A stretch of DNA of 64,000 bases from Galerina marginata (Eukaryota; Basidiomycota; Agaricomycetes; Agaricales; Galerinaceae), in NCBI GenBank assembly GCA_023014335.1, contig JAECYW010000015.1, positions 992,001 through 1,056,000 on the forward strand, given 5' to 3'. How positions within the stretch are numbered: position 1 is the stretch's first letter; every line of letters starts with the position of its first letter. Below are positions 32,655 to 44,487 of the stretch, piece after piece. The translations under genes and the position numbers were made by a program. The notes beneath the pieces were generated by a model, which did not search any database, had not been told where the DNA came from, and worked only from the letters and a program-made list of their open reading frames with translations.

Positions 32655-34258
32655 ATGCCTGGCCCATCCCCGCCTCCAAACCTTTCTCATGAGGTTCTCA
32701 CTGTCACCGTCCAACTCCAATTCCGTCTTCCGCCTCCAACATCCAGCAAGTCCTCTTCAAAAAAGCCAGTTGGAAAACTCGAAACGAAGAATAAGGAAGT
32801 CGCTTTCACCTTCGAGAATTCTGAAGAAAACTACCTCTCCTTTCTCTCTGATATTCTGAAAGTCCATGGGTACGACAAGTACACACCCGTCTCAAAGCTG
32901 CGCCGCTTTGGTGTAAAGATTGGCATGGGGGCAAAGAAAACGTACGTTTCAACTCATTATTTGTTCGAGTAATATTGTGCTGATCTGCTAGTAGTAAAAA
33001 GGATTCCGTGGACATAGACAGGTTCACGGAGTATTGCAAGCTCGCCGAGAAAATCATCGAGGAGGAACCATCGAAACTTATTGTCTATGTGAACCTTGAG
33101 GACGTAAAGAATAGTGCTAAGGTCTGTTACCTAGATAATCCCTTTGTATTCTTACTGATAACTCAACAGCGACAGGGAAATGGAGACTCAAGCAGCGAAG
33201 ATGGAGGAAAGTCTGACAAGGATAGCGACGATGTACGTTGTATTCATCACTTGTCGTACTACGTTGTATTCATCACTTGTCGTACAATTGTTCTGAACTG
33301 TTTTTAGGAGGGGAAGGGCACAGCTGCTAATGCTATTGAACGAGAAGTGGCCCGCTTTCGCGGCCTCCTTGAGAAGAAATACCTAAACCCATCCGACAAT
33401 GGGTATACTTACGTCTCGAATGACGGCGAGAAGATTCCGCTCACTCCCTCGATGATGTCGGAATGGGCAAGAGCTTGTGTGCGTCATATCTTTTTGTTGT
33501 CCTTCTGATTGATACTCACGTTTTCTGCATAGTACGACGGGAATACTGACACCTCTCGCCCTCCGAATTCACTCTCCTTTGACCCGCAGAAACGTGCGAG
33601 GTCTCTTTTTCAAACTCCCAAGGCCGCTTCGGGAACTAGTGCTGGCGGTGGCGACACTATGATTCATGCACTTTCATCCATTGTGCACGATGTCCGCGCC
33701 ATCTTCGGTCGCAGCGGAGATGCTGGAAACCCTCCTGCCACTCCGTCGAATGCCTCAGAAAAGACGCCCGCCTCTCCTGCCAAGTACAGCCCATCCAAGC
33801 TTCCCGCCTTCCTTCAGTACGCCCAAGACAAACTCGGTGTCAAGGATGCAAGGCAGCACGAATACTCTCTCGCAGATAAGGGCTTTGGCCCTGATATTCT
33901 TCCTCAGGTCGATGACGCTGAGATCGTCTCCTGTGGTATCTCTCATGGCGACGCTATTCGCCTCAAGCGTGGTGCTTCAGTTTGGTGGTCCAGCCCCGAG
34001 GCTAAACGGGTTCGCCCCCGAACGCCCCCGCCCGACGTAGATGAACGCGATCTCATTCGCTTTGAGAAACGATATGTTGATGGTGGTTGTCTTTCAGTCT
34101 TCGGCCCTGGATTTGTCCTCGGGACCAGCGATCACGAGGATGAGTTTAGTTGGTGGTATTATGATCAGAATGTGAAGGACCTTCGCAAGGTCCCTGATGG
34201 ATTCGTTCCGGAGATCCATGCAAAATACCTGCGTATAGTGTATCCTGATGCTGAGTAA
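32655..34258 (+). CDS. Transposon passenger gene, SAM-like domain protein
   Basis: Five exons (about 32655-32941, 32995-33121, 33170-33232, 33308-33478, 33533-34258) give an open frame of 457 codons plus stop. An alternative exon 2 acceptor at 32992 adds one residue and keeps frame. The N-terminal half contains YLSFLSDILKVHGYDKYTP and DIDRFTEYCKLAEKIIEEE and is unrecognised. The second half has a Ser/Pro-rich linker and then about 60 residues with a SAM-like pattern: FLQYAQDKLGVKDARQHE, GFGPDILPQVDDAEI, GISHGDAIRLKRGASVWW. The C-terminus is aromatic (EFSWWYYDQNVKDLRKVP). I recall similar SAM-like proteins as abundant in Agaricomycetes, without assigned function. Position inside the TIRs makes it mobile cargo or a transposition accessory protein; SAM-like folds mediate oligomerisation or nucleic acid binding, so a regulatory role is conceivable but unproven. 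Confidence 0.75.
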
Positions 34259-34393
34259 CGTGCTAATTAGATGTTTGTTGTAAAATTCGTAACCACATTG
34301 ATCGCCGTCGTTCTACTAGAAGCCACCATGTACTATTAGCCTTTGATACTTGATGATTATGTGGCATAAAAACTGATACATGCATGATACTAA

Positions 34394-35487
34394 CTAGACA
34401 ACATAACCAGATGCACGAAAGAACCCCCAAGCCATCTCCGGTGAAATGTTATGACAAGCCTGATCCATGACCGAAAGCGACTGATCTTTCCAGTTTCGGC
34501 GGAGGAATGATTTGATTGCTGCAAATGCCTGCTCGATTGGATTCAAGTCGGGTGAATATGGCGGGAGGAATACAAGTTTACAGCCTTATTTGATAGGAGA
34601 TGATGAAAAAGCGAACACATGCATGATTCAGATGCGGCGGAACTGACCTGCATCCTCTTCAACGAGCTCACGGAGGGCCTCCGAGTGATGGATACTGCAA
34701 TTATCAAGAACAAGAACACTTCGAGGACCAGGGTAGGGATTTGTGAGTGGGATCTGAGGAGTACAGTAGGTGGGAACTGTTCCAAACTAATGGCTAACAA
34801 GAAAGAATAACATACAATATGTTCGCGGATAAACCTAACAAATATTTCGGACGTTACTGACCCAGGGATGATTTCGTGAGCAATGATTCCGTCCAGTGTG
34901 AGAACAGGCAAGATCGAGAACCGCTGTCCACGGACAAAACATCGACGTTGGACACACCGCCTTCCTTCTAAGGACCAGCCCATTTTGCGAGATGGATTCT
35001 TCTTGTTTCGTGCAGCCTCGTCAACAAACATCACCATGGCAGGATCTGAGACCAAATCGGCGAAGCGGTTCATGTAAATAGAGCGGTCCAAATCATTGCG
35101 TTCCAGAGCACGAATAGAGACCGATTTACGTGAGAAATGAAGGCGACGAAGAGACCGAAGGAGTGTTGGGATTGAGACAGCAGCGCCACGACGAACAAGG
35201 AGCTCATCTTGAAGCTCATCAAGATACATACACGGATCCTGGCCGAGCAAGGCCCTAACAAGACTGAGATCTTCACTGGTCAGAGCTCGAGGGCGGCCAT
35301 GAGGCGAAGACAAGAAAGCGACTGGATTGTACGTGAGTCCATAGTTTCGGTGGTAGTTCAGTGTTTGGTAAATGAGGGACTTCTTGATCCCAAGAATCCG
35401 TCCAATTTCTTTCACGTTGAAGCCTTCAACATATCGAAGATACGGTATGCGTTCCTTTATATCGCGGGAGACATGTCGACGAGGCAT
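34394..35487 (-). CDS. Tc1/mariner transposase
   Basis: Three exons from ATG 35487, with introns of 62 and 63 nt (about 34752-34813 and 34588-34650), give an uninterrupted 322-residue protein. The N-terminus carries helix-turn-helix DNA-binding segments (YVEGFNVKEIGRILGIKKSL and PRALTSEDLSLVRALLGQ). The catalytic triad is D in MVMFVDEAARNKKN, D in VLVLDNCSIHHSEALREL, and E in LPPYSPDLNPIEQAF, with about 35 residues between the last two after splicing. These are hallmarks of the IS630/Tc1/mariner superfamily, which cuts and pastes at TA. The stop is TAG 34394-34396. No lesion is seen, so it is probably active or recently so. It is convergent with the SAM-like gene; about 135 bp separate the two stops. 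Confidence 0.92.
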
Positions 35488-35530
35488 CGTACGGGGTTGG
35501 GAGTCAACAACTTAGTATAAGAGGCCGGCT

Positions 35531-35621
35531 GGAGTTTCGGGGTCCTGTCATGTGCTTGCCAAACATAACCAACATGACGTTTTTATTTTTTCGCGATTCC
35601 GTATAGCTTTGAAAAGCGCTG
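35531..35621 (-). repeat. Tc1/mariner right TIR (91 bp)
   Basis: Exact inverted partner of 32464-32554, ending GAAAAGCGCTG against TA 35622-35623. Confidence 0.95.
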
Positions 35622-35623
35622 TA

Positions 35624-38600
35624 ATACATCGGGAACATCGCACGAGGCCTGGAAGCTGCTTCTTGACCAATATGGGAAGACCTCCGACCGTGCGAGGAAC
35701 ATGCGCGAAGAAGCGCTTGCGAATTGCAAAATGGCTGAGGGAGGGAAGGTAGCTGGCGAGGGAGGCCATATCGAAAAGATGCGTACCTTACGGAAATCCG
35801 CTAACGATGCTGGCGCCGACATCAAGGATCCCCGCTTCATTACGAAACTCCTCGACTCTTTTCCGGAATCCTGGGATGCTGTCATCACGCCAATGTATTC
35901 TGAGACGAGCTTAAGCACCGTTATCATGAATTTGACGACTCATGCCGAACGACTTGCTATTCGCGATGCAAAGACCAAGCCCGAGAGCTCTATCGATACT
36001 GTGAAAGCTCTTGAGGCCACCGTTATAGCCCTACAAGCCGAGATGAAAACCTTGAAGTCAAACCGCGGCGGGACCTCGAATCCAAACAAGGCTCACCTAA
36101 AATGCACGAATACGCAGTGTGGAAAGACTGGTCACCTTGTTGACGACTGCTTCCAACCAGGAGGAGGAAAAGCAGGCCAATACCCTCCATGGTGGAAAGG
36201 AAAACGTACCGCGACTCCATCCGTCCCTAGTGCAAATCTGGCAACTTTGTCGGTTTCAACCGCTGGCGTCTCGACTGGGGGACATTACGCACTATCTGCA
36301 TCGTTTGATATCAGAGACATTGAGAAGATCATCGCTCAAAATGTACCTGTTGCGCGCAAGGTTGCTCTTGCCGCTGCCGAAAACCCTGGAGCACTTAGTA
36401 CCGGATCTGCCTGTGTTGCCGATTCTGGATGCACGACTTATTTCTTCAAGTCTCGAGAAGCATTCTCCTCTTATACGCCACTAGAAAAGGCAGCGGGTCA
36501 GTCGTCCAAAGAGGGGGCAAGCTTCACGGTTCTCGGCATGGGGACAGTTCAAATGAAAGTCATTCATAATGGGCTTGAACAAACCTTGACATTCAGCAAC
36601 GCTTTACATGCTCCAGACGTCACCGCGAACTTAATTTCGATCAGCCGAATGGATTTGGCCGACTGGGATGTTGTATTCGGAAAGAAACAGGCCCGCTTCT
36701 TTAAGGATAAGAAGGAGATTTTTGGTGGAGTGCTTAAGAACGGACTTTACCTTGTTGGCGGTTCATTCCTCTCAAGCATACCTACAGCTCTCACAGCTCG
36801 GTCACTTCGAAGCCCTGGTGATATAGCTTTATGGCATCGCAGATTCGCCCATTTCGGTGTGGGACGAATTACGGAGGCCAGTAAACTTGTCAACGGTCTT
36901 GACATTACCAGTCAGGATGTTGTCGGAAAGTGCGAAGACTGCATCATTGGGAATCAGAAACGGCGACCTTACGATGAAGACGTTATTCCTGTAACTGAGG
37001 TACTTCGACTCACCAACATCGATATCTGGGGACCAGCTCGAGTACAGTCCACCGGCGGCGCATATTATGCGATGAAATTCCATGACAGTGGATCCTCTCG
37101 CCGTCGTTCCTTCTTTCTAAAGAACCGAACAGCCGAAACTGTCGTGAACTCGTTAACCCTCTATAAATCGCAATCCGAGAGTGTTACTGGCAAGAAAATG
37201 ATCTATATTCGAACTGATAACGCACCGGAATTTACTGGCACCCTTTGGACGACTTTCTGTAACGAGAACGGCATTTTAATGGTTCCAACTGCTCCTTATT
37301 CTTCTGGATCTAACGGAACAACCGAACGGTCAATCGGGATTACCACGGGATCAGTTCGCGTAATGCTAAACGACGCGAAATTATCTGCAAGGTGGTGGGC
37401 TGAGGCTTGGGCGTATTCAGAGATGGTGGAAAACCTCTTACCGTCCACACGCCATCCAGGGGTCATTCCAGAAGAGAAATTCACAGGGCAAAAGCAGGAT
37501 GTGGGTCATATACGTGTGTGGGGTTGCATCGCGTTTGTTTACATCCCAAGCGAGAAGGGCGGAGGCAAACTGGGAGACCGTGGACAGAAGGGAAGGCTGA
37601 TGGGTATGGAAGGTCGAGGACTTTATAGAGTCTTGATTCCGGAGACAGGCCAGATCATTAGATCCCGCAACGTTATCTTCGAGGAAGGGTTCGGACATCG
37701 CACTCTGACGGCTGAGGGGGAGTACTTTGCAGACGACGAGGGCGACGTGGACTACGAATTCTTAGCCGAAGAACCTGTCAAACCTGTCATTAAAGCTCCA
37801 CAGACACCGACCGAGACCGTCCAAACTCAAAACGACACTCAAGCTATTAATAAACCCAAAGTGTCTCGTCCGCGGATAGTTTATCCACCTGCATCTCGAA
37901 AATCAGCACGTCTTGCTGCTAGTGAACCTTCCTCGAATAATTCCGATGAAAGCGCGACTATTCCTGTTATTAATCAGGATGACGACGACGACGATACTCA
38001 AATGGCCTTAGCTGCAAATATTCCTCCCGAACCACTCAACAAATTTGTTCCAACCACATTTGCGGAAGCCTTTGATAGTACTCGGCGTCATTTGTGGATG
38101 CCTGCGATGGAAAGTGAGATAGAACGATGGGATAATCGTGGTGTTGTGACGGCGGTACCACGTCCTGAGGGTGTTAAAGCCATTAAGGGGAAGTGGGTGT
38201 TCGATTTGAAGGTTGATGGTGATGGAAACTTGCTGCGGAGGAGAGCGCGTGGTGTGGTTAAGGGCTTTACGCAGAAATTTGGCGAGCATTGGTGGGACTC
38301 TTTTGCAGCCGTGGTCAGGTACGAGTCTATTCGGATGCTATTCGCATTGATTGCTTCGAAAGGCCTCGAGATGTGGCTTATCGACTTCGTTGGAGCGTAC
38401 CTCAACTCGGAACCCCAGGGAGACAATTACATGGAAATTCCTGAAGGCTTCGAGAAACACTATGCGATTCCAGGCGTCGATACCGTCCTCAAAATGAACC
38501 TCACAATCTACGGAACTATGGACGGCGCAAACAATTGGTACTACGAGCTTGACACGACTTTCACGAAGCTGAAATACCGCCAATCTCGTGCAGATCCCTG

Positions 38601-39624
38601 CATTCGCATCCAGTGGACCAAAGACGGCGGCTATTCTATCACCGGCACCTATACTGACGACGTCACCGGCGCTTCTTCGAGCACTGAAGTCAAGGAAACC
38701 GCCAAGTCAGAACTCGCTAATGCGTACGAGATCACGGACCTCGGCCGCCCAAACAAGGTCCTTGGGATGACGCTCGCTCATATATCTGGCAATATCTCCG
38801 TCCATCAGAGGCCGTTAATTCTGAAGATAATTAATGCATTCGGAATGGAGAACGCGAACCCGAAATACACGCCGCTCCCGCCAAATGTCAATCTCAATGA
38901 TACACAACCAATCCCTATTCCTCCATCTGATGCTGAATTCATGCAAGACAAGGATTACCGGAAAGCGACTGGAATGCTCAACCACATTGCTAACGGAACA
39001 CGGCCAGATATTTCGTTTGCGGTCAACACACTCATGCGGTTCAATAATGATCCACGCCCGTTCCACTGGACACTAGTCAAGCACTGCATTGCTTATTTGA
39101 AGACCACTGCAAACCTCGCTATAACATATCGAAAGGATGTTGATATCAAACCGTACGGTTTTTCAGACGCTTCCTATGCCGATGACCCTGATTCCCGAAA
39201 ATCAACTGCGGGTTACGTGTTTATGTCTGCTGGTGGTCCAGTTTCATGGAAATCGATGACCCAAAGGCGCATTTCGACGTCCACTGGAGAAGCTGAATAC
39301 GTGAGTACTAGCGAGAGTGGAAAGCAAGCAAGGTGGATGTATTCCTGGTATACCGAGGTGGATCAATCTTTCGACCTTCCCATCATTATCTACTGCGACA
39401 ACGACGCCGCCGTTACAGCCACTCGAAATACTAGTGGTCACAGCAAATTGAAACACGTCGACGTCAAGGTTCATTGGATTCGAGAAGCGGTTAAATTAGG
39501 ATTCATCCACATCGAACCTATCTCTTCGGAAGAAAATATCGCCGACATCTTTACGAAGTCTCTCTCGCGTCCTAAACTCGAATACCTCATCAAGAAAATG
39601 GGAATGGAATATTTAGATATGTGA
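35624..39624 (+). CDS. pol: Ty1/copia Gag-Pol polyprotein (3' part of split frame)
   Basis: The frame continues from the interrupted gag and is open to TGA 39622-39624. Domains in order: rest of Gag (EAWKLLLDQYGK, LLDSFPESWDAVI); zinc knuckle CTNTQCGKTGHLVDDC (first spacing x4 rather than x2); aspartic protease VADSGCTTYFF; pre-integrase HH-CC (ALWHRRFAHFGVGRI, CEDCIIGNQKR); integrase core D-D-E (TNIDIWGP, IRTDNAPEF, GTTERSIG); reverse transcriptase (FDLKVDGDGNLLRRRARG, LIDFVGAYLNSEP, active site YTDDV, where YVDD is usual); and RNase H (FSDASYADDPDSRKSTAGY, TGEAEYV, IYCDNDAAV). Together these make and integrate the element's cDNA. No internal stop occurs. The first in-frame ATG after the insert is at 35701. 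Confidence 0.93.
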
Positions 39625-39695
39625 TTTTTCTTTCAATTTTTCGTTGATTTCTTTCCTCCTTGATTTCTTTCGTCGGGCTGCGAGTTCAGGGGGAG

Positions 39696-40024
39696 TGTTG
39701 GTGAAGAACCCGACATCCCGACGCCCCTATATTTTATTTCTCCTATATTTTCCTTCCTATCATTGTTCCGGATACCATGATCATGCAACCGATCACTTTC
39801 ACGTTCTTACGAGCCTCTTTTATATCGAGTCTCTTTCACCTTTCACCTCAGCCGTTTACCATCGTGTGTAACGTCTGAGGTGCGTATATCCTTTACTATA
39901 TTATGGACTACTTTACTTACTGAGTTACCTGTAGTTTATTCATTTGTATTCTAACAGGTAGATACTCAATTCAGCCGTTTACCATCGTGTGTAACGTCTG
40001 AGTTTATTCATTTGTATTCTAACA
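39696..40024 (+). repeat. Copia 3' LTR
   Basis: A 329-bp repeat of the 5' LTR with one visible difference. It ends TTCTAACA, immediately before the AGACG target duplication (40025-40029), and is preceded by the purine tract CAGGGGGAG. Confidence 0.95.
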
Positions 40025-40029
40025 AGACG

Positions 40030-41520
40030 GGCTTGTCAGCGATACAGAAGCGTAAAAAGGGAAAGCGTGGATAGATAGAAGGTACACATATGTAGATTTA
40101 GATAACGACCAAACTCGATGTTCGGAACTTTCACTTAGTCCTTGGGAGGCTTTTCAACCCAATCTCTGCCCGGAAAATATTGACATATCTTTCGACGCGA
40201 TATGATAATTTCGTTTCGTCTAATCTTGTCTCGCGGTTAAGCTTGGGTTAAGCGTTAAATTTTAGACGCTCACATAACGAACACGCCAGCCAAACTTGCC
40301 GGACTTACGTCTCTTCTCTCGCCGTCCGCCTCCACCAGTGCCAATCCAGCTGTTCCTGATCCCAGTCTTTTAATGTCTAGGAGAATGAAGACGCAGTGTA
40401 TCAGCCGCAGTTGATTTAGAGGTCTACGTTGCTGGCGTAATCCAAACCAAAGAGACATTTTGTTCGATGACTTAAGATCGCTAGCTCTAACTGGGACAGG
40501 AGGACACGGAGTCGCGGCGACGACCCTATTCCGAGTAGGCCATAAGAGGTGTGGACGTCTAGAAAGCTTTCTGTAATTTCCAGGTAAGGCTCAGGATTTA
40601 ACACTGTAATCATACCTCTATTTTGTAATTTAATTTTGTAGGGTCCACCAGTTGGTTGGTACCACGGTAAGCATGCGAGATGCACTAGAAAGGTCTATCA
40701 TACTGAGTACCATATCAGGGCGTTTGCAGGATTTATTTTCTTGACAAGACTGCCGACGAGCATTTCGTGACGGATTGTTTTCAAAAGAGTTGGACAAGAG
40801 GAGGCCGACTCCGAGTCCTAAGCGTTGCTTGAGCGTGGAATTGTAGAATTGGAGGAATCAGGATGTAATTAGGCGTGTTGGTACTTGGTTGGCGGCAGGG
40901 GCCTATAATTTGGGTGCCAAGTCGATGGTGAAGTGCAAATAAGTCATGGTCAGGGCTAAAAATTATTTCGAAGGTGAGTTCGATATCACATGACCGTCAT
41001 CTGATCGTGTTCCGCTGTTCCCACAAAGACCGCTTTCGGAGCGGTGAGTTCATCTTGTCAATAAGCCTCGAATGTCGACTGTCCGTTGGCTTCACTCATC
41101 CTGACTGTATTCGCCACGAAAAGCTTGACGGTTGTGATGATTCTCAGCTTCCAAATCATCAACGTTGGGAAATATCCAACAACTTTCTGGCATCGCCCAA
41201 AGAAGCACCATTAACTTGACTATGAATGACGGATGGATGTGGGACCCTATCCAAGTACGTACCCCAAAATAAGCTATACCTATGAGTCTTGGTCTTGTTC
41301 ATCACAACCGTATCGATTACAGGTACAGGTCTAGGTTCTTAAACAGTCTCAATGACTCGAATTGACGCTGTGCACAGCATTTGTGACGAGAAAAGCGCAG
41401 CCTCACGTATTTGCTTCTCATCGAACAGCCAACCAGGGTCTTGTCCATACGCCCCTGAAATAGTACATATACGAGGCGTATTCGTGGATTGACATCCCCC
41501 ATTCTGTCTCCTCGCAATTA
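40030..41520. other. Intergenic with a dispersed repeat fragment
   Basis: No gene supported. A block at about 40180-40235 (TGACATATCTTT then TCTAATCTTGTCTCGC) matches 26519-26566 with small indels, so it belongs to a dispersed repeat or an old duplication. Short ORFs at 40270-40685 (minus) lack recognisable motifs. The AAA ATPase promoter should be at the right end. Confidence 0.5.
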
Positions 41521-44064
41521 TGCATCGCCGTTTCTCCAGCCTTGTCAAGAACTCCGCTTCTTCCTCCTCCACGCTTTCTCGGTCCGACGAGAAAACGATT
41601 GAGGATGATCAGGAGTCGACTGTCGCCACCATCGTCCGTGACGAGCCGCTTCCTGTTGCCTCAACCAAAGTCAAGCGCGTCGACTATTATTACAGCCGAT
41701 GGACCAAATCTTGGAAGTACAGGGTATGATTCAGTCAACTATGAAATGTTGATGGTCATTGACGTGAAATGGCAGAACACGAGCTCCAAGGTCACAGTCG
41801 AAAGCCTCCCTATCATGAACGGTGGCAGCAACGACGCGTGGAAGGAGTTCAGTTTCGTGTATGTCCTCGTTCGCGACTCTGATTTCCCATCACTTATGTT
41901 GCCCTTTCTCTTGTAGAATCGTCCGCACGATGCCTAGACAAGAAAATGCCGAGCCTACCTTCAAGCTCGTTGTTAAGAGCGAATATATCCTCAAGGCTTG
42001 CAAAGACGTCATTCAATCATGGCCCGGCATTTCTTGGAACTCTGACCCTCTCGAAGTAAGATAGTCTATTCCAGCATCCATTTCTACATCCATTTCCTCA
42101 TTGCCGTTTGCTTCATAGTTGGATCCCGAGATTTTCATCACGTTCTACTCCAACTTCCTCGAATACTCCGCAAACCTCGAGGCCAAGAAACGTCGCACGG
42201 AAGAGGAGAACAACATGCTTCTCTCAGTGAACCTCCTCACCTCCACCATCGCCTCGGACTACCGCGTCACCCTTGCCACCATCGACCGGCTCACCTCACA
42301 CGGCGAAATCACCTTCGACCTGCTCTACTCCATCCTCGTCCCGAGGAGCCTCATGGTCACGCGCTGCGCGATAACCGGCCTGCCCAGGCTCTTTGAGCTC
42401 ACGTCGTGGATACGCACAGCAGTCGAGGGCAAGCCTGTGTATCAGCTCAGTTTGCAGAGTGTTGATCTCGTCGACCGACCTGTGACGCACAGTGTTGTCG
42501 TGGGCAGGGTCTATACGACTGTGTATATTCGACCCATGCGTGGAACCGTGAAGATTAACACGATGGACGCGTATCCTCTCAAGTTCCATGCTGACCCTGA
42601 GGGGTTGAAGGAGACGATTTTGAAGAGGGGCAAGAAATGGGTTAGCCTCATCGGAGTGCACCACAAGCAGTTTGATGGTATCGCTGCCCTCAAGGCCGGT
42701 GATAAACTCCTGAAGCACAACGTTTGTACTCATCCTATTCACATTTCACATTTCGCTCAGTATCTATCCTACACAGGTCCGTAGCAGGATCATGGTCGAC
42801 CGCGCCACTTTCCGCCGCCTCAACGCCAACTACATCCTGCCCACCCCCGTGCCGCCCAAGGTAGAAGATAGCGCCGTCAAGGCCAACTCGCGCTTCGCCC
42901 CGCAGTACGACATCTACGGGAACCCTCTCCCGGAACAGGTGGTCCCTGTCAACAGCCAAGGTAGGGCCCTCTTTCGATCCTCCTCGTCGTCCACGATATC
43001 GACCGTATTTCCTCCTCGCCGCGCTTTTGCAGCAGACCACTTGGTACAGCTCCAGTCGAATGACGCGACGCCTGACGTGGAGATGACGGACGCGGAGCTG
43101 CTACTCACGCCGACTGTCGTGTTTGGGTTCAGCTTGGCTGATAAAGTCTGGTGTAAGCCCTCCTTCTCTCCTCATTAATTCGATGACTGATATCTTTTAC
43201 GTTGTGTAGTGGAATTCAATGTCGCGAAAATCGAAGACGTCGACTGGAACACTGACGCATTCTCTAACCTCGTCCTGCCCGGCGACAGGAAGAACCTCCT
43301 TCAGTCCCTCGTTGAGGCACACCACAAAGAGGTCGGATTCGACGACTTCATTAAAGGCAAAGGCCACGGGCTCGTCGTCAACCTCTTCGGCCCACCGGGA
43401 GTCGGAAAGACCTTCTCCGCGGAGGCGACCAGCGAACATGTGCAAAGGCCGTTGTATGTCGTTGGCGGAGGCGACCTCGGGACGAGCGCGGCGGCCCTCG
43501 ATGCGGCGCTGGAGCGTATCTTTGACGTGGCAACTGCATGGAAGGCGATTGTGTTGATCGATGAGGCGGATGTCTTCCTTGAGCAGCGGTCACTGCACGA
43601 TCTGGAGCGGAATGCGATGGTGGCTGTTTTGTAAGCCTTTCTCTTTCTTCCTTGTCTGTTATCATTCCTAACATGGTCTTTGTAGCCTTCGTCATGTGGA
43701 ATACTACCGCGGCATCCTCTTCCTCACCACCAACCGCGTCAAAGCGTTCGACGAGGCCTTCCTCTCGCGCATCCACGTCGCGTTGCACTTCAGCGAGCTC
43801 AGCGAGGAGTCGAAGGAGCAAGTCTGGGCTGCATTCATCGCCAAGATGGGCGACTCTGCCAAGGGTGTCACGAAGGAGCAGATCAAGGAGCTGGCGAGGC
43901 GGGATATTAACGGAAGGCAGATCAAGAATGCTGCGAGGACGGCGCACTCGCTGGCGCTGGCCAAGGGAGAGGACGTGTGCTTTGAGCATCTGAGGATTAC
44001 ACTGGATGCCCTTGATGAGTTTACGAAAGAGTTTGAGAGGAGGAATACGGGGATGTATATGTAA
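41521..44064 (+). CDS. AAA ATPase, fungal DUF7025 type
   Basis: Six or seven exons. It starts at ATG 41521 (MHRRFSSLVKNSAS), with introns after WKYR, WKEFSFV, SDPLE, LKHNV, DKVW and NAMVAV. The N-terminal region (VDYYYSRWTKSWKY, ILVPRSLMVTRCAITGLP, VVVGRVYTTVYIRPMRGTV) is the conserved domain found upstream of the ATPase in this fungal family. The AAA module has Walker A GPPGVGKT (about 43394-43417), Walker B IVLIDEADVFLEQR (about 43548-43590), sensor 1 LFLTTNRVKAFDEAFLSR (arginine finger region), and the lid NGRQIKNAARTA. It ends at 44064. Such proteins couple ATP hydrolysis to remodelling of protein or membrane complexes and resemble BCS1-like and other AAA proteins of filamentous fungi. 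The specific target is unknown. All key residues are present. Confidence 0.88.
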
Positions 44065-44487
44065 GGGGATGGAAGAAACCAAAAGAAGGAATATCAATGT
44101 TTGTACTAACTACACATCTTTCGCTTTCTCTATTCACACTTTGAACGACATTGACAAAATGACAAGTATTTACACATAGATTTTCCGAGTCAATGAAAAA
44201 TTTCTCCGAGGGTGAACTACTTGCCCTTCTATCTCTTGCCTTGGAAATTGAGGCTAAGCTGCACTTGCTTCTGATAGAACTTTTTCTCGACATCAATTGT
44301 ATGCAGGGCTATGCACATACCTTCAGGGTGAAATTGATTATCGCACGATGATGCTGGCAAGGCTCTGAACATGCCTTTTGTTAATGAATTATGGGCTGCG
44401 CAAACCAGTGCGATGCAGTAATACAAACGTCTATTTGGCTAATTGGTCACCGGTCATCGATCATCGATCATCATCCATGCATCCATA
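44065..44487. other. Intergenic, AAA ATPase 3' flank
   Basis: No gene seen. Short ATCGATCATC repeats at 44455-44473 precede the hAT-type element; its left target duplication is 44480-44487. Confidence 0.5.

Larger units (their letters stand above)
32464..35621. mobile_element. Complete two-gene Tc1/mariner transposon
   Basis: A 3,158-bp element bounded by perfect 91-bp terminal inverted repeats (32464-32554 and 35531-35621) that begin CAGCGCTTTTCAAAGC, flanked by TA on both sides (32462-32463 and 35622-35623), as in Tc1/mariner. It holds an apparently intact transposase (minus, 34394-35487) and an intron-containing passenger gene (plus, 32655-34258), transcribed towards each other. Both coding frames look intact and the TIRs are identical, so the insertion is recent and postdates the young copia host element. 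Its length is greater than that of ordinary one-gene Tc1/mariner elements. Confidence 0.93.
31670..40024 (+). mobile_element. Ty1/copia LTR retrotransposon, young, interrupted by a Tc1/mariner element
   Basis: Two LTRs of 329 bp (31670-31998 and 39696-40024) start TGTTGGTGAAG and end TTCTAACA. By eye they differ at one position (the g/c in TTATTGATTT versus TTATTCATTT). Host sequence AGACG occurs on both sides (31665-31669 and 40025-40029), a 5-bp target duplication. A purine tract (CAGGGGGAG) precedes the 3' LTR. The sequence after the 5' LTR, GGTTATGGGCCC, resembles the complement of the initiator-tRNA anticodon region, as in half-tRNA priming of copia. The internal part encodes Gag-Pol in the order Gag, protease, integrase, RT, RNase H. 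A 3,158-bp DNA transposon at 32464-35621 interrupts gag. Without it the element is about 5.2 kb. Confidence 0.95.

Noticed and set aside
35570..35927. Minus-strand ORF across the right TIR and copia gag
   Set aside because: Antisense to copia Gag and chimeric with the TIR; no domain.
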